Shown here: positions 1-7,933 of the stretch, piece by piece
Position numbering within the stretch: position 1 is the stretch's first letter
Layout of the letters: each line of letters begins with the position of its first letter
Origin: an uncultured Gammaproteobacteria bacterium
GTDB taxonomy: Bacteria > Pseudomonadota > Gammaproteobacteria > Pseudomonadales > Pseudohongiellaceae
NCBI GenBank assembly: GCA_913060495.1
Contig: CAJXRP010000008.1
Coordinates: forward strand, 85,751 to 149,750
DNA length: 64,000 bases
Direction: 5' to 3'
The notes under the pieces: model-generated
The model's database searches: none
Told to the model about the DNA's origin: nothing
The model's input: only the letters and a program-made list of their open reading frames with translations
Translations under genes and position numbers: made by a program

Positions 1-2
1 GT

Positions 3-86
3 GTTGATCAGAGTGCAGCCGCTCTGCAGTTTCCTCTTGATGCCGAAGACATAGATTTCTTCAGTCCGTCGAAGCAAACTGCATAG
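3..86 (+). CDS. C-terminal fragment of an unidentified protein
   Basis: An open frame enters from the left edge and stops at TAG 84-86, giving 27 residues ending FFSPSKQTA. It is rich in acidic and small residues and carries no recognisable motif. It lies 73 bases before the next gene on the same strand. The fragment is too short to assign a family, and it could be a chance open frame. Confidence 0.35.
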   Translation, partial: VDQSAAALQFPLDAEDIDFFSPSKQTA

Positions 87-159
87 ACGCGTCTGGGTTA
101 TTGCTCAAGCCCTAGACTGTGTTAAGTTAGAGTTTGATTAAGCGACAGGCAAGTACTCC

Positions 160-648
160 ATGAACAAATTAAATCCTGGCGATATTTTTCCGGACATGCG
201 GCTGCAACTCGTGGGCGGTGGCTCGCTGTCTCTTCCCGGCGATATAACTTCTCCTATGACGGTGGTGTTGTTTTTCCGTGGACATTGGTGACCTTACTGC
301 CGCCGGCTCTTAGCTGGCTTTGAAGAGCGCCGTGCAGCGTTCGAAGAGCAAGGGGTTTCCATCATTGCGGGTAGCGTCGATCCTGAAGAGAAGCTGATTG
401 ATATAGCCGCTGGACTGGGCTATCCACTTGCTTACGGAATGACTCGAGACGACGGCGATTCTATCGGTGCTTGGTGGGAGGAGCGAAGGGATCACATTCA
501 GCCCTCAGAGTTTGTCCTCACAAATAGCGGCAAAGTGATGTTTGATACCTACAGTAATTCCCCTGTTGGAAGAATGGATCCGGAAGAGACGCTGACGCTT
601 ATCAAGTACCTAAATCAACTGCGCGCCAAGGCCAATGCAGCTAGCTAG
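160..648 (+). CDS. Peroxiredoxin-like (AhpC/TSA) protein, probable selenoprotein with Sec at codon 44
   Basis: From ATG 160 the frame encodes a 162-residue thioredoxin-fold protein if TGA 289-291 is read through. The sequence around the TGA is FFRGHW-TGA-PYCRR. The family normally has FYRGxWCPxC here, so the TGA replaces exactly the first, nucleophilic Cys of the CxxC motif. Homology continues in frame on both sides: after the TGA come GSVDPEE, W-E-E-R, the QPSEFVLTNSGKV block and the YSNSPVGR block typical of this peroxiredoxin-like family. Length is normal with no frameshift. Replacement of a redox Cys by in-frame TGA, plus a hairpin just downstream, points to selenocysteine and a thiol peroxidase or oxidoreductase role. 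The alternative is a pseudogene or base error changing TGC or TGT to TGA. A conventional caller would report only the downstream piece from 439. No sel genes are in the window. Confidence 0.75.
302..328 (+). promoter_or_regulatory. Candidate bacterial SECIS hairpin downstream of TGA 289-291
   Basis: Two mutually exclusive hairpins can form directly after the TGA. The first pairs GCTCTT 306-311 with AAGAGC 323-328 around an 11-nt loop starting AG, 20 nt after the TGA. The second pairs GCCGGC 302-307 with GCTGGC 313-318 around a UCUUA loop, 16 nt after the TGA. Bacterial SECIS elements need an apical loop roughly 16-37 nt downstream of the UGA, usually with a G in the first two loop positions, which the first structure satisfies. 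The fold was found by eye, with no energy calculation. Confidence 0.5.
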
Positions 649-757
649 GCTGTGCTAGACTGTGCGGCATCTATTTGGTCCATGGCATCGACTCCGGAGC
701 GGGTTTTTGCCAGGTTAGCTCGGCCAAAACTGTAGGCATATTTTGGGGGGAACAGCA

Positions 758-1339
758 GTGACTAATACACAACTTACTAGGCGTGCATTCTTGAGCTCAG
801 CCAGTAGTGCGGCTAAAAGTTCAATCATCGTACTCAGCCTTCCGGCAATTCTCGTTTCCTGCGAGAGGTCGAAACAAGCGATTCTAAACAATGAAGAATT
901 TTCTTTGCTTACTGAAGAAGAGGCGCAGGAATTCAATGCGATAGCCGCGCGGATAATTCCTACCGATGAGACGCCAGGTGCAACCGAGGCCGGCGTCATT
1001 TATTTTATCGACAATGTGCTCAGTGACAACAGAGAGGAAGAGCATGAAACGCTTCGTCTGGGCCTTAGGGAATTGCAGATTGCGGCGGCTCTAAATTTTA
1101 ATGCTTCCTATTTTCATGAACTGGAACCCGAGCAACAAGATCAGTTATTAACAGAGGCCGAAGACACGCCATTTTTCGGCACTATTCGTTTTTTAACAAT
1201 TGCAGGCATGTTCTCGCTACCCGAGTACGGTGGAAATCGCGACAAGATTGGCTATGAACTTATCGGATTCGAAGATCGTCATGCCTGGCAGCCTCCCTAT
1301 GGCTCCTATGATGCTGACTATGCCGAGAGGGGGGAATAG
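758..1339 (+). CDS. Gluconate 2-dehydrogenase subunit 3 family protein (Tat-exported)
   Basis: This is the small partner of the GMC flavoprotein that follows it. The N-terminus carries a twin-arginine signal (LTRRAFLSSAS, then a hydrophobic run and a Cys, so possibly a Tat lipoprotein). The mature part has the family features: LLTEEEAQEFNAIAARIIPTDETPGA, VIYFIDN and the late YGGNRDKIGYELIGF block (usually YGGN...GW..IGYPG). I chose GTG 758 because GGGGGGAA at 745-752 sits six bases before it; a TTG at 743 would lie upstream of or inside that site. Its stop is two bases before the GMC start. In characterised dehydrogenases such subunits help export and maturation of the flavoprotein; the usual cytochrome c subunit is not adjacent. 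Confidence 0.88.
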   Translation: MTNTQLTRRAFLSSASSAAKSSIIVLSLPAILVSCERSKQAILNNEEFSLLTEEEAQEFNAIAARIIPTDETPGATEAGVIYFIDNVLSDNREEEHETLRLGLRELQIAAALNFNASYFHELEPEQQDQLLTEAEDTPFFGTIRFLTIAGMFSLPEYGGNRDKIGYELIGFEDRHAWQPPYGSYDADYAERGE

Positions 1340-1341
1340 AC

Positions 1342-3015
1342 ATGGCTGAAGAAAATACTCAACCAAGCTACCCGACTCGCGAAGAAGTAGACTTTGTCAT
1401 TGTTGGCTCCGGTGCTGCCGGAGGTGTCATGGCCAAGGAGCTCTCAACTGCTGGATTTTCAGTCGTTGTTTTGGAGCAGGGGCCGCATCTGCAAGCCGCC
1501 GATTTCAAGCACGACGAATGGGGCTACGATGTAAATAAGGATCTCACTTGGGGAGCGCGACAAGGTTATCCTCAGACATTTAGGAAGTCGGTAAATGATG
1601 AGGTCGAGCTGCGGGAGAGTGTGCTCGACTATGCACATAACGTTGGTGGAAGTAGCGTGCATTTCTCCGGTAACTTCTGGCGTTTTAGGCCTATCGATTT
1701 TATAGAGGCGAGTGTTCGCGGTCCTATAGCCGGAACGAACTTTGCGGATTGGCCCATCACTTATGATGACCTTGAGCCCTATTACACAAAAGTAGATTGG
1801 GAAGTAGGTGTGTCGGGACTGGCAGGTCCATGGGATCCGCCTCGGTCTCGGGAATACCCTTGTCCGCCTATGCCGGTGAAGTCCTCCGATGTCTTATTAG
1901 AGCGTGCCGCGAAACAAATGGGCCTTACGCCGTATCCGGCTCCGGTAGCAATTCTTTCGCAGCCGCATAACGGTCGTCCTGGTTGCATCCATTGTGGTTT
2001 CTGTAACGGCTACGGCTGTGAGGTCAATGCGAAGTCTTCATCTATGGCCTCGATGATTCCGCTGGCTCTTGCTTCAGGCAATTGTGAGTTGCGTACTGGC
2101 TGCACTGTATCGCGAGTGAATACTGATGAGGGTGGTCGCGCCAACGAAGTAGTCTATTGGAAAGAAGATGGCACCGAGCAGGCACAGTTGGCGAAGGCCG
2201 TTGTGCTGTGCGCAAATGGAGCGGAGACGCCACGTCTGCTGTTGGCATCTGAGTCCGAACAGCATCCAAATGGCTTGGCAAATTCAAGTGGCGTCGTAGG
2301 CACAAACTTGATGTTCAATGGTTACTCTACAGCTGTCGGTCTATTCGACGAGCCGGTTAATGCCCATAAGAGTGTGCCGGCAACACGAGTCTTGCATGAC
2401 TTCTATGAGCTCGACCCCAGCCTCGGTTTCTATGGCGGCGGTGGTATCGATGCGCGGCACTTCAGTGCTGGCCGACCTATGAATATGGCCCTAGCGGGGG
2501 GTCTTATAGGAGACGGTCCCACTTGGGGTAGCGAGTACAAGAAAAACCTTCAGAAAGAGTTTACCCATACAGCTGCATTCGACGGACATACCACGTCATT
2601 GCCATTGGCTACTAACACGGTAACTCTGGATCCGGATGTGTTGGACAAGTGGGGTCGTAAGGCGATGCGCACTACCTACACGGATCATCCGGATGACATC
2701 TCTACGATGAAATTTTTCTACGACAAGACCATGGAATTATTGGATGTCGCAGGCGCTACAAAGTCTGTTGGTTTCTACGCCGAGGATGGTCAGGATGGAA
2801 ACGTACATCTTTTAGGCACCTGTCGCATGGGTAACGATCCAACTACTTCTGTCGTCGACAAGTTCAATAGATCCCACGATGTGGAGAATCTTTTTATGGT
2901 CGATGGTAGCTCGCTGGTGACGTCCGGTCGCGGACAACCTACCATGACTATTATGGCCTTGGCTTTTCGCGCAGCGGACAACATTATTCAGTTTGCACGA
3001 AGGGGTGAGATCTAA
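1342..3015 (+). CDS. GMC-family FAD oxidoreductase (gluconate 2-dehydrogenase large-subunit type)
   Basis: A 557-residue flavoprotein. The N-terminus has the FAD dinucleotide fold VIVGSGAAGGVMAKELS near residue 20, with VVVLEQG closing it. A middle segment has the Cys-rich GCIHCGFCNGYGCEVNAKSS stretch seen in this branch. The C-terminus has LLGTCRMGNDP and MVDGSSLVTSGRGQPTMTIMALAFRAAD, the GMC_oxred_C signature. It has no signal of its own and probably travels with the Tat-tagged subunit encoded two bases upstream. Expected role: oxidation of a sugar, sugar acid or alcohol at the periplasmic membrane face. Substrate cannot be told from sequence. A paralogous pair lies at 49631-52091. Confidence 0.9.
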   Translation: MAEENTQPSYPTREEVDFVIVGSGAAGGVMAKELSTAGFSVVVLEQGPHLQAADFKHDEWGYDVNKDLTWGARQGYPQTFRKSVNDEVELRESVLDYAHNVGGSSVHFSGNFWRFRPIDFIEASVRGPIAGTNFADWPITYDDLEPYYTKVDWEVGVSGLAGPWDPPRSREYPCPPMPVKSSDVLLERAAKQMGLTPYPAPVAILSQPHNGRPGCIHCGFCNGYGCEVNAKSSSMASMIPLALASGNCELRTGCTVSRVNTDEGGRANEVVYWKEDGTEQAQLAKAVVLCANGAETPRLLLASESEQHPNGLANSSGVVGTNLMFNGYSTAVGLFDEPVNAHKSVPATRVLHDFYELDPSLGFYGGGGIDARHFSAGRPMNMALAGGLIGDGPTWGSEYKKNLQKEFTHTAAFDGHTTSLPLATNTVTLDPDVLDKWGRKAMRTTYTDHPDDISTMKFFYDKTMELLDVAGATKSVGFYAEDGQDGNVHLLGTCRMGNDPTTSVVDKFNRSHDVENLFMVDGSSLVTSGRGQPTMTIMALAFRAADNIIQFARRGEI

Positions 3016-3030
3016 AAGGCGAGATATAAC

Positions 3031-3072
3031 GCAAGTCTATCAGGTGGCGACGCCGCACCCTGATAGACTTGC
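3031..3072. terminator. Long inverted repeat between convergent genes
   Basis: GCAAGTCTATCAGG (3031-3044) is perfectly complementary to CCTGATAGACTTGC (3059-3072) around a 14-nt loop. It fills the gap between the converging GMC and DUF411 genes, so it probably ends transcription in both directions. There is no clear U-tract. Confidence 0.7.
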
Positions 3073-3075
3073 GGC

Positions 3076-3570
3076 TTAGTATTGCTCTGCTTGCGTCTTC
3101 ACTGTGGCGAACACTTCAGAAGTGCCGTCTTTCTTCATTAGAATCACATCATAGCTATTGAAGCTATCACCGATTTCCATTCCCGGGCTGCCCATAGGCA
3201 TGCCTGGTGCTGTTAAGCCGAGCGCGTTCGCCGGAGGTGACGCGAGAAATTGGCTGATGTATTTCGCAGGAACATGTCCCTCAAAAACGTAGCCGTCTTT
3301 GGATACAGCCGTATGGCAGGATTGCCATTTAGGCAGTACGCCTAGCTCTTCTTTAATGGAATAGATATCGGTGGGGTGGAATACAGTGGAGTCGAATCCA
3401 CGTTCGTCCATATGCGTGATCCAGCCGACGCAGCAGCCGCAGGTTTCTTCTTTGTACACGTTTAGTGTTATGTCATCTAGCGACTGCGCATGAGCGCGTT
3501 CGGCACCAGAGAGTCCTAAGGTGGCCACTAGGGCGAATACGGATAGTGACGAGAAAAGTAGTGATTTCAT
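3076..3570 (-). CDS. DUF411 periplasmic metal-binding-type protein
   Basis: A 164-residue exported protein with a signal peptide ending near AHAQS. The mature part opens with LNVYKEETCGCCVGWITHM, the CGCC signature of DUF411, followed by a second conserved Cys (WQSCHTA) and FEGHVPAKYI, also typical. DUF411 proteins are often found near copper-resistance genes and are presumed to bind metal; biochemical function is not established. Here no copper efflux gene is adjacent. The neighbour across the divergent gap is a DUF418 membrane protein. An AGGAGC-like site precedes the ATG. Confidence 0.9.
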   Translation of the reverse strand: MKSLLFSSLSVFALVATLGLSGAERAHAQSLDDITLNVYKEETCGCCVGWITHMDERGFDSTVFHPTDIYSIKEELGVLPKWQSCHTAVSKDGYVFEGHVPAKYISQFLASPPANALGLTAPGMPMGSPGMEIGDSFNSYDVILMKKDGTSEVFATVKTQAEQY

Positions 3571-3596
3571 TGCTAGCTCCTGTTTGCTTCGAGCCC

Positions 3597-3627
3597 ATAA
3601 TAAATGATGAGTCTTTTCGTTTATTAT
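3597..3627. promoter_or_regulatory. AT-rich inverted repeat in a divergent intergenic region
   Basis: ATAATAAA (3597-3604) and TTTATTAT (3620-3627) form an 8-bp inverted repeat with a 15-nt spacer between the DUF411 and DUF418 starts. Position and symmetry fit an operator overlapping AT-rich -10 regions, but the base composition makes chance occurrence possible. Confidence 0.35.
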
Positions 3628-3682
3628 TCTGGCTCAACTAATTCTGTCTCAATATGGCAGTAAAGATAACATAAGCCTGTAT

Positions 3683-5062
3683 ATGGCTGCCATTCTCGCT
3701 CCTGCATCCCTCGACTTTCCTAGTATTCCTTACTATGCTGATCGCATGATCCAGAACATGCCCGCCACTGCCGTTACACCCGTAACAGGCAAGAGCAGAA
3801 TTCAGTCTATCGATGTCCTTCGTGGCTTCGCGTTGCTGGGTATACTGTTGATGAACATTCTGGTGTTCGCCTTTCCCTTTGCCGCCTATTCTGATCCGAG
3901 AGTCGATGGTGCCACCGAGGGAATTAATCTAGCCGTCTTTGCCTCGATGGATATTCTTGTCGAAGGAAGTATGCGTGCAATCTTCTCTATGTTGTTTGGT
4001 GCAGGCATGCTTATTTTTCTCGCTAAGCGTGATACCGATGAAGATACCCTGCGTGGCCTATTTTATCGCCGCACAGTCTTGTTGATTATCTTCGGCTTGG
4101 TGAATGCATATATCTTCGTCTGGCCTGGCGATATTCTCTACAGTTATGGAATGGCGGGGTTGCTGCTGTATTTCTTTCGTGATTTTTCCGCGGTGCAATT
4201 GACAAAATACAGTCTGGCAATTTTCTCACTTCTGGCGCTAATTCATCTCTCTTTGCATATGGATGCTAGAACCTTACGTAACGATGTTAAGGCTGTTGAA
4301 GGATTGCCGCCGGGAGTGAGTTTAAGTATCGAGCAAGAACAGACGCTAACGGACTGGGATGCATTCCTCGAAGAGCAGTTAGTCTCGCCAGAGTTAATTG
4401 CGCAAGAATTTGAGGCGAGGAAATCTGGCTACATCGATAACGTCATCGCCTATGCGCCATTCAATATTTTTCTGCAAACGGCGGTCTTTCTATTTAGTAC
4501 TCTCTGGGATGTGCTGGCGATGATGTTGCTGGGCATGGCATTCTTCAAATGGGGTCTGCTCGATGCCTCGCGAGATTCGCGAGACTACTGGCTTCTTGCT
4601 ATCGCTGGTATTGGACTGGGTTTGCCACTTAACTATCTAGAGACCGCGACCTATATCAGCAGTGGTTTCGAGATCTATTGGGCTGGTGGGTTTCGGCCTA
4701 GCTACGATGTGAGTCGGCTCTCTCTAGCCGTAGGCTATATCGGGCTAGTCATGCTTATCTGTAAGCATGCCTTAATGCCCTGGGTTCGCAAGGCTCTGGC
4801 TGCCGTGGGGCAACTCGCCCTAACTAATTATTTGTCTCAATCTGTCATCTGCAACTTCATTTTCATGGGCTTTGGTCTTGGCCTGTTCGGTGAGTTGCAG
4901 CGCTATCAGGCCTATCTGGTGGTAGTCGCGGTGTGGATATTTCAGATTATTTTCAGTTTAGTCTGGCTGCGCTTCTATCGGTTTGGGCCTGCTGAGTGGC
5001 TGTGGCGAAGTTTGACTTACAAGCAGTCACAACCGTTGCGCTTGGCAGCGTCCCGCCGTTAA
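3683..5062 (+). CDS. DUF418 multi-spanning membrane protein
   Basis: Family hallmark IDVLRGFALLGILLMNI starts near residue 43, followed by about eight hydrophobic segments and the DUF418 C-terminal domain with VGQLALTNYLSQSV and FGLGLFG. Known members are inner-membrane proteins of unknown function, often proposed to be transporters. The 40 residues before the hallmark are longer than usual, so ATG 3746 or 3758 is an equally good start; none of the three has a clear ribosome site. It probably stands alone, with the MATE gene 139 bases downstream. Confidence 0.85.
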   Translation: MAAILAPASLDFPSIPYYADRMIQNMPATAVTPVTGKSRIQSIDVLRGFALLGILLMNILVFAFPFAAYSDPRVDGATEGINLAVFASMDILVEGSMRAIFSMLFGAGMLIFLAKRDTDEDTLRGLFYRRTVLLIIFGLVNAYIFVWPGDILYSYGMAGLLLYFFRDFSAVQLTKYSLAIFSLLALIHLSLHMDARTLRNDVKAVEGLPPGVSLSIEQEQTLTDWDAFLEEQLVSPELIAQEFEARKSGYIDNVIAYAPFNIFLQTAVFLFSTLWDVLAMMLLGMAFFKWGLLDASRDSRDYWLLAIAGIGLGLPLNYLETATYISSGFEIYWAGGFRPSYDVSRLSLAVGYIGLVMLICKHALMPWVRKALAAVGQLALTNYLSQSVICNFIFMGFGLGLFGELQRYQAYLVVVAVWIFQIIFSLVWLRFYRFGPAEWLWRSLTYKQSQPLRLAASRR

Positions 5063-5201
5063 TCTACGACTTCGTCGCTAGCTCCGTGGTTGTCTTCAAA
5101 TTTTCAATCACGTACCATGCTTGCCGTCTCCGCTGTTGATAATGTAGCAGCGGCAAGCAGTTCTTCCTGTTCCCCATCTGACAGTCATATCCAGATAACT
5201 A

Positions 5202-6590
5202 GTGAATGCCATGTTGTTGCAGCGCCTACATTTCAATAGAGAAACGATGCTAGAACTCATGCGGATTGCCATTCCCATGATCGTTTCTCAAGGCACCTTT
5301 GCGGTAATGATTTTCACCGATCGTTATTTCATGTCACAGATAGATCCAATTCATATGGCCGCTGCGCTGGGTGGTGGTGTCGCTGCATTTTTCTCGTTCT
5401 GTTTCTTCTCCGGTTTGTTTTCCTACTCGAATGCTCTTTCGGCTCAGTATATGGGCGCGGGTGAATTAGCAAAATGTCCGAAGGTTGTGACGCAGGGATT
5501 CATCATGGTTGCCATGAGCGTTCCCGTTCTGCTGATTATTAGTCTGTTCGTCGCTGGGATTTTCGAAGGCATGGATCATGATCCGGTGCAGGTGGAGTTG
5601 GAGCGCAGTTATTATCAGATCCTCATGTTAGGTACAGTTGTGACCCTAGCGAAGATTTGTATCTCTTCCTACTTTGCCGGCATCGGAAGAACTAACTTGG
5701 TAATGATCTGTGATCTGTGTGGCTTGGTTCTGAATGTGCCGCTCTGTTACGCCATGGTGTTTGGGGAATTTGGTTTTCCAGAATTAGGTATCGTCGGTGC
5801 AGGCGTGTCGACAATCATCGCAACGGCATTCGCCTTGATACTGTTTCTTTTTTGCTACTACCGTAAAGAGCATCGCGAAAAATTCAAGGTCATGGATTCT
5901 TTTAAGCTAGATCGCGGCATACTGAAACGTTTTATCCGGCTCGGTTTTCCTTCTGGTCTTGAGTTGTTTCTAAATGTTGCCGCCTTCAATCTGTTTCTGC
6001 TCATGTTTCAAGGCTACGGCATTGTGGAGGGAGCGTCGGCGGCTATCGTTTTTAACTGGGATATCCTTTCATTTGTGCCGATGGTGGGATTGAATATAGG
6101 CCTGATAAGCATGATAGGCCGATTTGTAGGTGCGCAGAATATGCTAAGGGCGAACGAAGCTATCACCGCCGGCTTCGTGTTGGGGCTCACTTATTCGGCG
6201 ATACTCGCCTTCATCTACATCACCTTTCGCTTTGCTCTGGTGGAGATTTTCGCTCCACCGCAGGGGGACTTTAGTGAGATTCTGGAGTTGGCCGGATTTA
6301 TGATGGTGGGCTTATCCAGCTACGCGATGGCCGATGCGATTATTCAGGTCTGTGGCGGGGTATTGCGCGGCGCAGGGGATACACGCTGGATCATGTATAC
6401 CTCAGTCACCCTCCACTGGATCATGCTTGTAGCGCAGTACCTTATTATCAGGGTGTTCGAATGGGGCCCGAAGGCATCCTGGCTGGCTTTCGTCGTTATG
6501 ATTCTAGCGATCGCAGTGGTGTTCGCCGGTAGGCTGTATGGCGGCCGTTGGCGCGATGAGGAAGCCCTGCGGCGAGTCATGGCTGAATAG
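5202..6590 (+). CDS. MATE-family efflux transporter
   Basis: A 462-residue protein with about twelve hydrophobic segments arranged as two MATE halves. Recognisable parts are the N-terminal IAIPMIVSQGTFAVMIFTDR (first helix with the conserved TDR), a central charged loop after residue 215, and FPSGLELFLN starting the second half. The GAGDTRWIMY motif near residue 390 is the usual GxGDTR of the C-terminal half. MATE proteins export cationic compounds or drugs in exchange for Na+ or H+; the substrate here is unknown. ATG 5211 is a possible alternative start. A weak hairpin (CTTGCAG 6613-6619 with CTGCAAG 6641-6647) follows the stop. Confidence 0.92.
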   Translation: MNAMLLQRLHFNRETMLELMRIAIPMIVSQGTFAVMIFTDRYFMSQIDPIHMAAALGGGVAAFFSFCFFSGLFSYSNALSAQYMGAGELAKCPKVVTQGFIMVAMSVPVLLIISLFVAGIFEGMDHDPVQVELERSYYQILMLGTVVTLAKICISSYFAGIGRTNLVMICDLCGLVLNVPLCYAMVFGEFGFPELGIVGAGVSTIIATAFALILFLFCYYRKEHREKFKVMDSFKLDRGILKRFIRLGFPSGLELFLNVAAFNLFLLMFQGYGIVEGASAAIVFNWDILSFVPMVGLNIGLISMIGRFVGAQNMLRANEAITAGFVLGLTYSAILAFIYITFRFALVEIFAPPQGDFSEILELAGFMMVGLSSYAMADAIIQVCGGVLRGAGDTRWIMYTSVTLHWIMLVAQYLIIRVFEWGPKASWLAFVVMILAIAVVFAGRLYGGRWRDEEALRRVMAE

Positions 6591-6683
6591 CGCAAACCCC
6601 CGCCATTCTCGGCTTGCAGCATCTTCTGCGAGCAGGTAGCCTGCAAGTATCCAATAATTTAAGGCTCCGCTAGAGAGTGACTT

Positions 6684-7895
6684 ATGAAGAAGATTATCGC
6701 CAGTGCCAGCTTGCTCATCGTTGCAGCAGTTGCATCATTAACCCAGGTCTATTCTCAGTCGGATGATGGCTATACCGACGGCCTCCTCAATACCAAGCGT
6801 GTGTTCTCTCGTGGGCTAGCCCAGGCGATCGGGCAGCCCTTTCGCGGCGTCGCGACATCCGATGGCATCGTTAGCAATCTGTTTCCGTTGAAGTCTACTG
6901 GTGCGTCTACAGCATCGATCGTGTCGGCGGCTTCTAGCTTTCTCGGCACGCTTAGTAATGCCGAGTTGAGTAGAACGCAGTACGCGGTCGATGACCCTGA
7001 ATGGCGGAATTGGTCAAACGTAGATGTGGGGATTTTTTCTCGGCATGGCGTCAGTCTCGAAGAAATGTCCGAGCAACAGAAGACGGCAGCATGGAATCTG
7101 TTGCGCGCGTCGTTGAGCGCCGAAGGAGTGGCCCAAACTCAAGACATCATGAAGACCGAGCAATCGCTGTTTGAGTTAAATGGCGAGCCGATTCGGTACG
7201 GCGAAGAAAAATACTATTTCACAGTAATGGGTATCCCATCTACTACCGAGCCCTGGGGTTGGCAATTAGATGGCCATCACCTCGTCATCAATTTCTTCGT
7301 GGTAGGTGATCAGGTGGTCATGACTCCTGCATTCTGGGGTGGGGAGCCTGTATTCACCGAGCGAGGTAAGTACGCGGGCAATCGAATAATGCAGGACGAG
7401 CAGGATCAGGGGCTTGCTTTTATGCAGTCACTGGGAAGGAGTCAGCAGGCGGTTGCGACTATCGACCCTAACAAGACGCGCAACAATCAGCTGGCAGCTG
7501 CCAACGAAGATAATCTTACTCTCGATTTTGAAGGACTGCGTGGCAGCGAATTAAGTACTGCGCATAAGTCGCAACTTCTTAACCTTATACGTGTTTATAT
7601 CGCGAACCTTCGCGAGCCTCATGCCAATATCACCATGGATGAGATAGGGCAGCATATCGATGAGACTTATTTCTCATGGATAGGAAATGCTGAAGATGAT
7701 GCGGTCTTCTACTATCGAATACACAGTCCAGTGATTTTGATTGAATTCGATCATCAGAACCCAGTTGGCACGACGATGATAAATACTCCTGGAACACCTA
7801 CTCGCGATCATATCCATACGATAGTTAGAACGCCGAATGGAAACGACTACGGGAAAGACTTGTTGGGGCAGCATCTTGCTGCACATCCACATTAA
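6684..7895 (+). CDS. DUF3500 exported protein
   Basis: A 403-residue protein with a signal peptide (KKIIASASLLIVAAVASL, cleavage near VYSQS). It matches the DUF3500 layout: FRGVATSDGIVSNLFPLKSTG near the N-terminus, YAVDDPEWRNWSNVD, GVSLEEMSEQQ, LLRASLSAEG, and the late GWQLDGHHLVINFFVVGDQV with TPAFWGGEPV. The C-terminus has H-rich TRDHIHTIVRTPNGNDYG. Function of the family is unknown. The 38-base gap to the gamma-glutamyltransferase gene suggests co-transcription. Confidence 0.85.
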   Translation: MKKIIASASLLIVAAVASLTQVYSQSDDGYTDGLLNTKRVFSRGLAQAIGQPFRGVATSDGIVSNLFPLKSTGASTASIVSAASSFLGTLSNAELSRTQYAVDDPEWRNWSNVDVGIFSRHGVSLEEMSEQQKTAAWNLLRASLSAEGVAQTQDIMKTEQSLFELNGEPIRYGEEKYYFTVMGIPSTTEPWGWQLDGHHLVINFFVVGDQVVMTPAFWGGEPVFTERGKYAGNRIMQDEQDQGLAFMQSLGRSQQAVATIDPNKTRNNQLAAANEDNLTLDFEGLRGSELSTAHKSQLLNLIRVYIANLREPHANITMDEIGQHIDETYFSWIGNAEDDAVFYYRIHSPVILIEFDHQNPVGTTMINTPGTPTRDHIHTIVRTPNGNDYGKDLLGQHLAAHPH

Positions 7896-7933
7896 AAATT
7901 TAAGTATTAACGAAGTAAGGGGAGAAGTGAAAT

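Noticed and set aside
439..648. A separate 69-residue gene starting at ATG 439
   Set aside because: It is in the same frame as 160-648 and matches the middle of the peroxiredoxin-like family; upstream codons continue the homology, so 439 is an internal Met.
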